Shown: one piece after another, positions 46,434 through 61,631 of the stretch | Position numbering within the stretch: the first letter of the stretch is position 1 | Layout of the letters: each line of letters starts with the position of its first letter | NCBI GenBank assembly: GCA_016758965.1 | Contig: JAEPRB010000035.1 | Span: forward strand, 62,001-126,000 | DNA: 64,000 nucleotides | Direction of reading: 5' to 3' | From: Circinella minor | Taxonomy: Eukaryota; Mucoromycota; Mucoromycetes; Mucorales; Lichtheimiaceae | Program-made: the position numbers and the translations under genes | The notes under the pieces: model-generated | Databases searched by the model: none | What the model was told of the DNA's origin: nothing | Seen by the model: only the letters and a program-made list of their open reading frames with translations

Positions 46434-48220
46434 ATGCAAAATTCTAGCGAGAATCATTTGAGTAATGTACCTGGTGTCCGCATGGATCTACTTAATTCTC
46501 TACCATTGGAATTACTAATATCTATTTTCGCTCAACTTCCATGGAGTGATCGCCGTTCGTGCTTATGCGCGAGTCGAGCGTGGCGTAACTGGATGCTAAA
46601 GGTTCCCCAGGTTTGGTGGTATGTTGAAGTGACAAGGGCTCATGCCAATGCTATCTACAATTTATTACCCAAGATTGGACGTCATATCGAGGTACTCGTT
46701 CTTAATTTTAACCCTAATCGATTTATGACACCTATGGCTCGAGGAGTATTCAAAAGTTTAAAAACATTAAAAATTTTAGGTAAGACAACACTTTAAGGAC
46801 AAACTCATTATCGGTTAAATAAAAATATTAATTATTCATGTTTTTTCTGGCACTTGAAATAGCTAATAAACCACCAGGCGAAAGTCATATGGAGCATGAT
46901 TTGTGTCTCAATGCATTACGAAAAGTTAGTACTACACTGACGGACCTTCATATCGATTTCAAATTGACACCAGCCCCACCTACGTTTACAGAAATTCGAG
47001 TTACATGTCCTAATCTGGTGAAACTTGGTTACCATGTCAGCTATTTCAAGTCGAATCAAGCTGAACTAAATAGTACAGCAACCATAGATACAAGTAAGCT
47101 TGTCGAGCTTGATATTGGTACCAACAAAGCGGCTATATCAATCGTAGAAATGAACGCGCTTTTACAACAATATCCTGACCTTAAAAAGCTCACCATCACA
47201 AAATTCCCTTATCAACATATTCTGAACATTGTTCCTCGTCATATTCCAAATCTTGAATTTTTCAAGTTTAACCGAGATAAAAATGCTCATTACCAAGATG
47301 ACCGTTTTCCAGAGACGCTACCACCCATACGTACTTTATCAATGCATACAGGCAAATTAACAAGTTTAATTTTAATGGAAGATGACTTTGCAACCCCCAT
47401 GCCTTGGGACGCCTTAAAAAGTATTTTAGAACAAGCAGCTCCAACACTTCAGCAGCTTCATTGTTGCTTTCATTTTACCAATCCAAGGTTCACAAAACTT
47501 CTCGGCCCTGACCCGCCACAATTCGATTTTCCCGAGCTAACAAGACTCAAATGTTCTGTCGGTGAAGGAAAGTCTCAAAAATATGTCGCTTCATTGATTT
47601 GCAATGCACCAAAACTTGTTGCTGTCACCATTCGTAACTATGCACGTGTTCAACGCACTGCAGATCAGATCTTGGATGCATTGATAAGCTTGGAGAGCTT
47701 GACATGGCTAGAGCTACTTGAACAAGCTCCTAAACCACTTAATGGCAAAAAGTTAATTGATTTGTTCAAGAAGCATGCTGGGCTTAAAAATAAAGCACCT
47801 CTTCAGTATGTTTCTTTAAGTGGTCTATTTGTTACAAGTGACATATTACTCGCATTAGCAAAAGTTACTACGCTGCGTGGTGTTGATATTGGATCCTGTG
47901 GACCGCTCTTGGATAAATTTATTCGAGCATTAAAGCGTCTCCCTCATTTTCATGAGATACATTTCATGAATGTCCGTACAGTGACAAATGAAACTCTTCC
48001 AAAATTTGCACAGCTTACCAAGTTGAAAAAGGTGGTGCTACTAGCATGCAAGAAAATAAATGATACTGGGTTGTACAAATTGCTTAATTCATCTCAATCC
48101 TTAAAAGTACTGGAAATAAGCAAAGGTACCGCTCGTTCATCCAAGTTTGAAGAGTTCGCCAAAGGAAAACTTGAAAAACTTTCCATAGATCCGTACTTTG
48201 ATGATAGCTGTATTTGGTAA
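46434..48220 (+). CDS. F-box/LRR protein
   Basis: Exons 46434-46779 and 46863-48220; 567 aa. The F-box is near residues 17-60 (LNSLPLELLISIFAQLPWSD, CASRAWRNWML). It is followed by irregular leucine-rich repeats (LKTLKILG, LTDLHIDFKLT, LVELDIGTNKA, LKKLTITKFPY, LESLTWLELLEQ, LRGVDIGSCGP, FHEIHFMNVRT, LKKVVLLACKKI, LKVLEISKGTA). The exon join falls in the first repeats, and the position of the intron after the F-box region resembles the gene at 40295. That suggests a shared family, although sequence similarity is low. Likely an SCF receptor; substrate unknown. The start is the first ATG; no longer ATG-initiated frame exists. Confidence 0.85.
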
Positions 48221-48630
48221 ATCAAAAACATCAGTATCATTTTTTTTCTTCGTTGCGTATTATATACGTAATCGTTGTCGAAATTACATTACATAGTATT
48301 CATTGAATATTTTTTTTCTACATTAATAAATAATTTCATAGTAACATTCAGTTACTTTAATTGGACTTTTTTTTTCTTTAAGATAGACGAGGAGAGAGAG
48401 AAAGAGAGAGAGTTGAGAGTATCAATAGCATGAGGACATTAGTGATCCTAATAACAGCGAAGAAAGAAATTTGTTAGTGATACCGTTAAAAGATGCTAAA
48501 TCATATTATTCATATGTGTCTTTTACGCCGAGATCGTCTTTAATAAAAAAAAAAATCCTTGTTTACATAAAGAAAAATATTTACAATGGCGATATATGGG
48601 TATTATACAAAACACGAAAAAGATAAGAAG
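48221..48630. other. convergent spacer
   Basis: 410 bp of 3' sequence between convergent genes, with a GAGA-rich patch near 48388-48410. No gene seen. Confidence 0.6.
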
Positions 48631-49365
48631 TTAGCTCTTTTTGCTTGAATGATGATTCTCATGCATGTTCATGCCTCGGTTGGTCCAGAATGACTTGCCA
48701 TAAGTAACCAACTTTACAAATATAAACAATAATAAATCAATATATGATATTTATTTAGATTGAAATTAGTCATTTATTATATATTGGAAATAACTTACCA
48801 GCTCTTCGCCTTTTCTGATTTTACTATTCCCGGCCACAAAAATACCAACACGGATCTGTCGTGTGTTTTCATCCATATAGTTCAAAAAACAAACATTTGG
48901 ACCCGATCCAATGCCTCTAAAATCATTGCAAAAGCGAGCTTCATTGCCACACTTTGCGGCATCAATAGATAAATCGGTACCATATCGTAAAACATAATCA
49001 GAACTTGAATCATATGTTTGATATTCAACGACGCCTAGATAATCAAGTATAAGCTGTCGCGGTTGTAATGTTTGTCCTGCATACAAGCCATAAGCACCAC
49101 AACAAGGATGGCTCTTGTCGGTAATCTTTTTAATTTTGATATTACGTCGCTGTTCTTTGATACTTGGATATGATGAACCTCGTACATTGACATGATCACT
49201 AAGGAATCGTGGTGATTGTACTTCATCAGCCATTTTGGCGGATTTTGGTTCATAACTCATTCTCACTTCTTTTGGAACTGCGGAAGACCAAATTAGCTTG
49301 TCTATATACTTTACTTCAGGTGTCCAACCAGAAGGTGTTGGTAGGGTTTTGATATCACGGTACAT
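48631..49365 (-). CDS. SET-domain protein, probable lysine methyltransferase
   Basis: Exons (minus) 48799-49365 and 48631-48711; 215 aa. The N-terminal half (MYRDIKTLPTPSGWTPEVKY...) has no recognised domain. The SET domain covers about residues 90-205: GAYGLYAGQTLQPRQLILDYLG, SSDYVLRYG, IDAAKCGNEARFCNDFRGI, PNVCFLNY, RVGIFVAGNSKIRKGEEL, and, after the intron, LVTYGKSFWTNRG. GEEL-LVTYG is the canonical catalytic Tyr end of SET, which fixes the splice join and shows that reading through the donor (to YFQYIIND) is wrong. The usual NHS of the cofactor site is replaced by NDF, as in some fungal SET families. There is no pre-SET or post-SET cysteine cluster. The substrate could be histone or non-histone. 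Confidence 0.85.
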
Positions 49366-49827
49366 TTATAAGTATGTGATTTGAAGTTGTGAAAAATAAA
49401 AAAAAAGTTAAAGGGAAGAAACAACACAAGTTGGTAGTACAGGTAAAAGGAAAATAAAAATTGTAAAGCGGCGCCCCTATTGTCAAATTATTTTTTCTAT
49501 CCTTTTGCTTTTATTAACTGTCACTATGTAATTGACAGAACTATCACATTTCTTATTTGGTGTTTCTATGATGTTTACCATGGTTACAAAAACAGGTACA
49601 CCGTTGCTAAACTTTTTTTTTTCTTTTTTTTTTTTTATTATATAATTAACTAAAGACTGAATAAAGAAGAAAAAGCTTAAAGCTCCAAAAAATTCGGGAT
49701 GGATGGAGTTTTTTTTTTTTTATTTTTGCTTGGCTCTTATTGGACAAGCCGCTTGTTCATTTTGGCAGTCTAAAGGACTGAAATTTTTTCGCCTGGTTGT
49801 AAAAGTATATACCTTCCTTCAAACAAA
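49366..49827. promoter_or_regulatory. intergenic divergent promoter region, SET gene / ATP2
   Basis: 462 bp between divergent genes. An inverted CCAAT (ATTGG at 49739-49743) lies about 85 bp upstream of the ATP2 start; CCAAT boxes bound by the Hap complex are common for respiratory genes, so relevance is inference. Long T tracts lie near 49611-49636 and 49710-49722. Confidence 0.4.
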
Positions 49828-51755
<1,928 letters not shown>

Positions 51756-52635
51756 AGACTCTCAATTGTATGATATAACAAGATCTCACACTTAAAAAAA
51801 GAACGTTACACACATATTTTTTTCTCTCATACATACATAACATTATACATTGACATTGTTGTTTAATTAAAAAAAGGAATATATTATATTCGCAAACACA
51901 TACATACACACAAACACTTTACACACCTAAAAATAAAAGAATTTACATGTTCTGTTTTTTTCTTTTTGTTCAATAAATAAAAAAAAAGCTCATCAATATA
52001 AACAATATAAACTTTTTTTTTTGGCATTTTATGAGTAAAAAAGAGAGCACAGCTTGCTTTTTCCTGGTTTTTAAATTTAATAAATTTTTTCTGTTTCTTA
52101 GTGAAGTGATATCATCATCATCAGTTTTTGTTGATATGTGAGCTGTTGCTCAGTGTGTGTGTGAGAAGTATTTTTGCCAGGGTTACATAGTAGATAACAA
52201 TTTAGGAGAGAGTGTAAATAGAAAGAAAGAAAAAGTTGTGTGGACTATACAAAGAGGTCTGCCAAACCAAAGATATAAGCGACAAAGAAGAGGTATATAG
52301 TGGTATATCAAAAGGAAAGAAAGTAAAAAAAAAAAAAGAGATACGTTAAGAAATGTGCTTGTAGATATGTTGCTGTAGCTGTTGTCAAAGAAAAAATAAC
52401 ATGCAATTGTGAGAGGGGGGGTTTATATGTGTTCAGTAGAGTTAAAGTGAATGTTGTTATGTTGTGTTTAGTGATGAGAGAAAGGAATAGGAATACATGA
52501 GAATGACCCTTTTTTTATGATGTGGTAAAAAAAGTGAGGTGGAGGATTTCAATATAGAGTAGAAAAAGAAAGAACGAATGTAGAAAAAAAGAAATAGAGA
52601 TATAAAAGAATGAAAGAAGAAAAATAAAGTAAATA
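51756..52635. other. convergent intergenic region
   Basis: 880 bp between convergent genes, A/G- and GT-rich with no supported frame. Probably ATP2 3' UTR followed by the 3' flank of the CP2 gene. Confidence 0.6.
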
Positions 52636-54054
52636 CTAATAGCAAACTATTAGTGTAAGAGACCCGTCATCATTTTGCTTGGTATCAATTGTCATATCTT
52701 GCAGTTCAGGAATATCCTGCACAACAGAATCATCCATGCGTACGACTAAATTTTCCTTTTTGGCAACTTGACGGACCACCTGAGCGATATGCATTGGATT
52801 TATATCCATTTTTGCTGTAAGTTTTTCTTTAAGATCTTGGACTGTAAGTTCGTCAAGATAAATGGCACGATGCAACCCATCTTCTGCATTCGAAAACTTT
52901 GCAAATATACCTAGTTCTTGCATTATTATTATGAGTTACTATTATTCCGATTTGATAAATTGGGAGTGGTATTAGTGCAAATGGAAAAAAGAGAGGCTTA
53001 CTAGCAATTCTACGTCGCCGTTGTGGTACATAAGTGGGATCATAATCAATTGGCATGGTGGGTGGAGGCATACCAGAATGATGCATAAAATATGGATTTG
53101 ATGTAGTACCGCTAGGGGACATAGAAGACGTTCCAACAACAGTCATTGATGCTGCAGCGTTTGGATCAGCACCTGCTGGTGGTGTCATTAAGGGTTGCGA
53201 AGGATAAGATCGTTTCATTCCTGCTGAGGTACCGTTATTGAAGCTAGTATTATTGCTCAAAGGTGGTGGAAGATAGTGATGGTGATGCTGTTGCTGTTGT
53301 GAAACTATAGGTCCTCCTCGATGAGGCTTACTAGTGCTACTACTACTGTCACTGAGTCGACGAGCAAAAGCTAGATCCTGTGGTGTTGATGGTTGTTGTT
53401 GCATAACTGGTGATGATGACGACATCTCACAAAACACTGTATACGGTTGTGTTTGAGAAAATGCTAACCACAAAGGATGTGATTCACCATTCTTTCCACG
53501 CAGCTTTTCAAGTTGTTTTTCAATATGTCGAGCATCGTCTTTGTTCTTGCGTTCTGCACCCTATTAATAATTGTCATTAAGATATGATGATTAGAAAATA
53601 AATAAATATAAAAAAATCATGGATTAGTTAGTAAAATGGAAAAGGAAGATTTGTTTATTTTTATAACATGTTGATAATGTATGTTTATTATTATTATTTG
53701 TTTGTTGTCAGTAATAATAATAGACTTATTATATATATATATATATATTTTACCTTGTCTCGGAAGAGTTTGATCCGACAAAAAGAACTTTCGGATGCAG
53801 GAGGTGAATCATTTGTTAAGCGATTATCCATATGAAGACGCAATGGAATACCTTTGACACCTTTAATACGAGAAAAGTCGGTAGACAAACAGTTGAAGCG
53901 AATGCTAATACTTGCACCAGCTTTACCATTCCATTGAAATGAAATGCTATCAAAATAATTAGCTTCCACGTTATGAACGCCACTACATCGACCAGTATCT
54001 ATATGAGTTATTTACATGTTAAGAAGCTATTAAGAAGATTTTTTAAAAAAGAGA

Positions 54055-54092
<38 letters not shown>

Positions 54093-55615
54093 GCAAAGGT
54101 TTTTTTTTCAATCAAATTAAAAGAAAAACTAACCGATATCAATAGCTCGTGCTTGACCATGCTTTTGTTGACTCATCCAAAACTTCCAATAATTACTGGC
54201 CACTTTACGATGCGATTCATCATGAAATGTGATCTTGATAGTACTTGTAATCTCAACATCAATAGATTCAGTATCTTTGACATTAATGTTGTAAAATTGA
54301 CCTAGAACGGGAACATAAGGAGAAAAAAAGGAGTTCATGTTGTCTTAGTATATATATCAAATTATAAACTATTATTATTATAGTTGTTATCGTTCTCTTC
54401 AATTTTGTTGAAGTTATTGTCAGTACCTTTATTCAAGTAAGTCAATGGGGCTTCCTCTACTTTTTGTGCAGCTGCAGTAGGTGCTACATACAAATAAAAT
54501 ATATAAAAGTCGATCAATTAATATAATAACACATGGCTCAAAAAGAAAAAAAATAAGGGGGTTTGTTGTACGTAAGTATATATAATAAAGAATAAAAAAA
54601 AACAGGAGATTATGATAGGGTGTCTTTTTTGGGGGGTGATAGGGAAACTACTATTAGGATCACACGCATTATATAATTATAAGTTATTACCTTCCAATAT
54701 AATTTCATAACGAAGACTATGATTATTCATAAATATAAAAGATCAAAAAATAAAGTAAGTAGGGGTTAAAAAAAATTTGAAGTGAAAGAAAAAAAAAACG
54801 AAAAACAAAAAAAAAGTTGTAGCTGTTAGTAATTCACACAACCCAAAAGAATTGTAATGAATGATGTTGATTGATGATGATATAAATATAATATAATATA
54901 ATATATATATATACAGCGAGTTGCGTGGGTTACACAATGAAAGAAATAGTACAAGTGCTTTTTTATTATTATTATGAAACTTACTTTGGGATAGCAGCTG
55001 AAGATGGACAACTTGTTGGTGGAGATGGTACAACTGATGTAATTGTTGTTGAAGTTTGAGATCGAGGTGAAGCATATGAATGATGATGATGTTGTTGGTG
55101 ATGATAATGATGCGGTGGAGGTTGATGCTCGATAGTAGCAGTAGGATACGAGTGCATAATTGGTGACGAATGTACAGATTGTTGTCCAGGTGAAGAATGT
55201 ACTAACGAAACAGGTGAATGATGTTGTGGGTGAATAATAGGTATTTCTCGGCGATAATGCTGTTGTTGCTGTTGATGATGATTATGATGATGGTGATGAG
55301 GATGATGAGAAATACTGTTATTATTACTTTTAAAATGTTCGTTATTAAAAAAAAGCGAAGCAAAGACAAAACGAATTGAAATCAGTTAGATATTTAAATA
55401 GAAACACCTTGGAGCCTGTCTAATTTTGTTTTATTTATTGATAAAAACAAACAGAGAAAAAGAACAGCTACTTACTTGTCAACAAAAACTGGGTTTGATG
55501 ATAGAGGTGGTTGGGGAAAATCATGTGAGGTGGCCGGATGAAGAGTTTGTTGCAGAGGGGGTAGTGGGGGAGGAGGTTGCGGTTGATAAGATTGATGTGG
55601 ATGATTCGAAAGCAT
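52636..55615 (-). CDS. CP2/Grainyhead-family transcription factor
   Basis: Eight exons (minus): 55476-55615, 54985-55326, 54691-54716 (26 bp), 54427-54483, 54134-54301, 53754-53998, 53002-53560, 52636-52916; 605 aa. The N-terminus is Pro/Gln/His-rich (activation-type, HHQQ runs). The CP2 DNA-binding domain starts LRYEIILEAPTAAAQKVEEA and continues LTYLNKGQFYNINV, ITFHDESHRKVASNYWKFW, DTGRCSGVHNVEANYFDSIS, FQWNGKAGASISIRFNCLST, DFSRIKGVKGIPLRLHMD and CRIKLFRDKGAERKNKDDAR, all in family order. A Ser/Gln-rich linker leads to a C-terminal oligomerisation-like module (IYLDELTVQDLKEKLTAKMD ... GSLTLIVCY). In Neurospora a member of this family is linked to cell separation and conidial development; the role here is unknown. 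The last acceptor (CAAG|AACTAGG) is the least certain junction. Confidence 0.9.
54062..54088. repeat. (GA)n microsatellite in a CP2 intron
   Basis: 27 bp of AG dinucleotides within the intron between the 54134-54301 and 53754-53998 exons. Confidence 0.95.
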
Positions 55616-55839
55616 GGCTAATTAGATATTTTTTTTTTTTTTGCTGGCAACAAAACTCTTATTGAAGTGTCGTTTTTAAAAAAAAACTTTTTAATTTTTA
55701 AGACAGGGTTGATTCAGGTGTTTTAGTTAAAGTTATTATTATTGTCGTCGAATAGCAAATGAATAAGGAAGTAGAGAAAAATAGAAAATAAAAAAGAGCC
55801 CCGAAATAAAATAAAAAAAAACAAACTCTCCCAAAAAGC

Positions 55840-55870
<31 letters not shown>

Positions 55871-58441
55871 CCGCTGCTGAATGCCCTAAAATCGGTGACG
55901 ATCGGATATCTTGATATGGTAACTCCTCCTTTGTTATTCTTATATATACTCTTTTTCTTTCTTCTTTTGTTTTTAAAGAGGGTAAAAGAAAAGTAGGGGT
56001 AAAAAAGTAATAAAATAAATTAAATATTAAACGACTGTAGAAAAAAAAAAAAGAAAGAAGAAGGAAAGAAAGGTGTCGAGAGAAGAGGGGCTTGCGTCTG
56101 TGTACATGTATATTAACAGAGACTAAATTGCACATCAGTATTTTGATCAAATGAAACGATCACCTTTACTAAAAAAAAACAGAATGCTGATTACTTTACT
56201 CCTCTCCCCCCAAGACTAATCGTTATAGATTGACTGAACTGACTGTGAGAAGAATATAATCCCAACAAGATGCCTTTTTTGACAAACAAGTTTTTCGTTC
56301 CACGTATAAACCAGCTTGCGGCTCGTCTATGTAACCTTGTCAAAGTAAATATGGAATACTCCATAATAATAAAGCAGTAACTTTATTACGTATATGACAG
56401 AAACGTAACGCATTGTTCGCAATACAGCTACATCTCTCTTTCTCTCTCTCTATATATATATATATCCACGTATAATTGTGTGAGAATGTATATAAAAGAA
56501 AGAAAAGGGGCGTTAATGTATTTATTCTTCTCTGGTCTAGACTTTTTATCCAAACAATAAAAAATATAATATTTGTCTTCTGTACTGTTGACTCTGTCAT
56601 TATCCCCCCCCCCCAAAAAAAAAAAAAAACTTTTTTTTTTCTATCTGTTTATGAGTTGTTTACATTGGGAGCTACTCAACCCGAACTGCCGTGATCGAAC
56701 GAATCAACATTTCTGTACGTATGATAATAAAAATCATGCATTAATTATATATACTACTGCTAATCATACAGTAAAACTAATGGTCAGTTATTTTGTTATC
56801 ATATTACGTATTATTGTTATATTATTGCATTGTACTTGAAAGCAAAGCCATTAATATGGATTACTTTCTTAAAATGTGAACTTTTACACTTGTCAAGTTA
56901 TTGGTTGCTCTTGTTTTTAGATCATGCTACGTTACTCAGTGTTGCTCAGTGTAACCCTCGCGGTGTCTGTGTGTACTTGACTATAACACTCTCAGGTTAA
57001 TTCTGTCTAACATGAGCTATCAGTATAATATATACTTCCGATTTTTTTTTGTTGCTTTCTCTCTATATACTTTTTCCTCCGCCACTTACTCTCTTTATTC
57101 TCCTTAAAAACATAATAATTGGATACTCATGATAAATACAAAGTTGCATATAAGTAATGCATAATGCAGGGCCTTTTTTATATTAATATAATAAAAGAGT
57201 AAAAAAAAAAAAGTAAGGTTTGAAAACGATTAGATAGAGAGAAAAAAAAAAGCGCCGCTGTTTGATTTTCCTCTAATCTTCATTTTCTTGTGTTACCAAG
57301 GGGCACAGCGGGCACAGACACTCTGCTTCCAAGCCTTTGTCTCCCCATAGCACAAAACAACATACACACAACATTCGATTTATGTCATTTGACCTTTTTT
57401 GTTTCTTTTTTTTTTAGCGGGGGGGACGGAGTAAAGTTAACGATGTGTAATATTTATTGGTTGTAGTACATGTAAATCTTAATTATATGAAAACAACATT
57501 AATGTCTGAAAGTTTGAATTCTGTAGTACGATAGAAAAAACAAGCTATCATAATATAGATGATGAAGGTTAAGATTGAGGGATAAAAAGAGATGAGAACA
57601 TTCAAATATATAAAAATATCTGTCCAGCTACTTTTGATCTACTAATATATAATGTGTACCTCCTACCCAAACCCCCTTTTTATTTATTTTTATTATACTT
57701 TAATCGCGTCCAAATGATAAATGGAGTACAACGTTTCACTTTTAGTTTATTTTATCACTAAATTTTAAAATAGTTATTATCGTTTCGATAGCTTTTATTT
57801 CGCATGATTGACAGTTTGTGCTTCAGTTTTCCGAACGTTTGGAATTTTACAGTTCTCATTTCCATTCTTCTCTATACATTTATAGGTTTTATAAAGAATT
57901 CTTTTCTTCCAATCCGAAGATCCGAATTAGTATGTCTGCATTTACTTTTGTTAATAAGCTATTTCGAGAAATTTCGTTAGTTTAAGTTTATATAAAAAGG
58001 TATTTCTGATGATCGCTCAATTACAATATATTACTATATAATCGTTTTGGGGGATTGTGTTTTTAAAGGGGACAAAAAGGGAGAAAGAAATAAACCATCA
58101 CAACTTCATGTGGCAAAATAAAAATAAAAATAAGACGTAAAACCACGCCACACTCCATAATGATCACCTTACCTTTCTTTTTTGTTTATATACATACTTG
58201 CCTATATTAGTATACGGGGCCGAGGTACATTTAGTTGTGTTCTGTTCACATACTTTTGATGTAAACATTTAACATTTATTTTATATTAAAATATGTATAC
58301 GTAATATTATAAATATAATGTATATATGTGTTATAAAATACTTTAGAATCCGGTACTACATAACAAAAACTTTTTCTTCTTATTTCCTTCTAGCTGACTT
58401 TATTTTACAATTATTAATATTAAGAACATCTGTCATTTTAT

Positions 58442-58443
<2 letters not shown>

Positions 58444-58475
<32 letters not shown>
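58444..58475. repeat. 32-bp poly-T tract
   Basis: Longest homopolymer in the window, in the gene-poor region; a poly-T tract of 16 or more follows about 60 bp later. Confidence 0.95.
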
Positions 58476-61400
58476 CAGGAAAACCATACTGTAAAAGGAA
58501 AGTGTCAACAAGGCTGTTATCGAGATGTGTATATTTTTTTTTTTTTTTTTATTCTTAACTTTTTTTTTGTGTCTATAAGAGAAGTATCCTTGTCTTATTA
58601 ACATAAATGAAAAAAAAAAGATGGTTATGTACATAGTAATCGGTGTTGAAAAGTCAATCACTGTGTAATAATAGTTACTTAGTAATAAAAGGAACTCCAA
58701 CTGTAAAGTCTTACTGTTAATGATCACCCTTATCGTGGAGCGGGCATGGGTCTTTATTTTGCATCCCCCATTAGCTGTGAACTAGACACCGCTACCTCGT
58801 TAATACCTAATTTATTGGAATGCCCCTTTTTATCATTATTATTTTATTCATTATTATCAAAAATTTACATGTGTTGCAAATTTCGTAATACTAGTTTATT
58901 TTCTTTTAATAGATGTTACAATTGCTCAGCCTCTTTTTTTTTTAGCATCCATGCATCCAAATAGCGTGAGGAGAACTACTGTAACTTGACTAGCTTGTAT
59001 AATAATACAAGATCATTTTAATATCTTCTGCAAGTTAATCATATTCATTCCACAGAGAGACTAAACACCAACCAGTTGAATATTACAAAAATGTTTACGT
59101 ATCTATATTTTGTAACTACGCCACCCTAAGATATAATACTGCTTACGTATTTGTTTGTTTGTTTGTTCCTCTGATTAAACGCAAAATTTATCTGAAATTA
59201 GCAATAATTTAATTTTTTTTTTTTTTAGATATTATAATACCACTTGAAATCTGTCTTTCTTTAAAAGTTATGGCTCATTTACTGGATGCTACTGGGGAAT
59301 ATGTAGCTTCATACAAATACAGTATAACGTGTAATAAGCACTTTTCCTTTGCTCTCATATACCCTTTGTGGATTAGTGGGGGAGGATAGTAATAGTTGAG
59401 AAAAAAACAGAAAAGCCCAATTGTATATATGTAAACACCTATCTTAAGATGTACTACGCGCTCTACGTAATCGTATTTGACACAGTAAATTTGTCATAAT
59501 TAATAAATTCAGATACATAGAAATATTAATAATTAATAAATCTAAACTCATTTTTCTCTCCTATAATTTCCATTTAATATAGTATTATCCTTTATTATAC
59601 AATAAAGCATACAAGAACAAAAATTATAAAAAAAATTAATAATAATATGTAATAACTGATACAAGATAGGACTGGTCCCAACGTGTAGGTTTTCCCTAAT
59701 TAAATGATATACGTAATACAATTACGAACAATTACAATGTTTGGGAACAATGTACTCATGTCACCCTTAATTCACATTAATGGTTCCCGTTAACCTACTC
59801 TCAGTTTCTGGATAGTGTTTTAAACACCGGCATGAAGAGATGTGTTTGTTCAATATAATATTACGTATTGCATGTAGCTAGTCAAAGAGAAGTCATTGTA
59901 GAAATCGATATTAAATAAATCAATTATACAACTTTTACGTATATAGTAATTGTGCGCATAAAAAGAGCATTAATGCAGATATTATACAGTGTTTGAAAAA
60001 CATCCACTAAAATATCAATCATATAACTGTACACAATGGGATATTCATTAATGTGACATTTTATTTTACATGTGCTAATCAAACTGATGATGAAAAGAGA
60101 AGAAAAACATGGTGTTGTTGAACTATCATATTAATGGTAGCAATCGGTTTAGCTAAAGTAAAATGATAAAATAAATGTACTGTATTATAGGCGCTATACT
60201 CAATAAAGACACTCATTATAATTATCAATAGCTATTAATGCAAGTGCAACGGCAATGTTGAAAAAAAAAAACGCTAACTTTAAAACTTTTTTCGGACTGT
60301 AAAGTTACAGCCCTTGCTGCGCTTGCTCTTAGTAACGTAAAAAAGATTTCCGTACCAATATTGTTCAGTAACATTTTATAGAATATATCATAATATACCT
60401 ATTATTTATTATAAGAGGTGCTCATTTATGTTATAGATTTGGCAAGTATCGCAAGAGGAGAAATAAAAATACGTAAGTCAGTAACCTCTGCTATGGAATG
60501 TCTTTTATGATCTGGCATTACTATTCAAAGTTCTCCAAAAATTTTATTACTTCCAATATCGTGGCGTAAAAATCTGCCTTTGTCCCCGAACATTAATGGA
60601 TTAACAAACATTTTACAAAAACTCAAGCAAGCCCATTAGCATAACATCATGCTCAACCAATAGGTGTCGGCCCAGTTGTCGAGGATTCCGACAAATGATA
60701 AAGCGATGATATTCGAGATTTATTATTGTCATCATTAAAAATAAGCATTAAGATAATTAAGTTCGAGTTTGCAAACTATATGAAGTCGTAAAATAAATCC
60801 CGCGTTCACACAAGTAAACTTAATCTTGACAATAACTGAAAACTTGATGGAGTATGTAGTTAAAATATCATGACGTGATGTTTGTTTACGTATCTTGAGA
60901 ATTCAAAACATGAAAATTATTTTTTTGTGCATCAAATTCATAAAATCTTGAGCGCTTCTCATCGAAACATCTTCATCAATATGCAATAATATAATGTGTA
61001 ATGACGATGCTGCTTTACTTCTAATCTCGCTTAAGTATTGATTCCAAACTAGAATCATACATGGGTATTAATTCTCAAAGATAGGAAGCAACCACCAGAA
61101 TAGTTTTTTTTTCAACCTTTAGTGAATATAGAAACAATATCTTAATTATATTACTTTATATTATTCTTCTATACGTGCGCCCTGTGCTGCTTTCAGCTAT
61201 TATTGGTCGTTCTTTTAAAAAGTCGACTGGGAACCGTTCCAGAAGTACAGCCAAATTATTGTAAGTGGCAACATGCTAACCAAATGATAAGATATATCAG
61301 AGTTGCTTTAATCCTTGAAACACCCGTGTTGCGCTTTTAGAGTAAAGTTCAGTATGTAAGTTAGCAATATGAACACGTTTTGATATGTAATATAAACCGC

Positions 61401-61631
61401 CATAGCAATATATATATATATATATATGTATCGAGTTGCTGTACCCACACATTTCTTATTACGTAAATATAATAAAAGAAAAAGATAGCCATGCTTACAA
61501 CAGTTTTAATAATACTTAAGACATGATTCCTATAGATAGTTTTGTGAAAAAATTGTGTGTTAGAATGTAGATGAAGCTCTTGAGTCTGCAAAGGTATAGC
61601 TAGATTTTGTCGCGTGGGATTGCATGGAATT

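Noticed and set aside
48766..48798. Unspliced C-terminus of the SET protein (SYFQYIIND)
   Set aside because: The conserved LVTYG end lies in a downstream exon reached through a canonical GTAAGT donor at this point.
55698..56150. 150-codon minus-strand frame rich in Phe/Leu/Ser
   Set aside because: Driven by poly-A/poly-G runs; hydrophobic noise upstream of the CP2 gene with no recognisable protein.
56930..56970. Possible inverted repeat (GTTACTCAGTG...CTCAGTGTAAC)
   Set aside because: The arms pair only over GTTAC; the rest is a short direct repeat, so structure is not convincing.
58380..58727. 115-codon minus-strand frame
   Set aside because: Half of it is poly-Lys from poly-T tracts; no domain, start context or splice signals.
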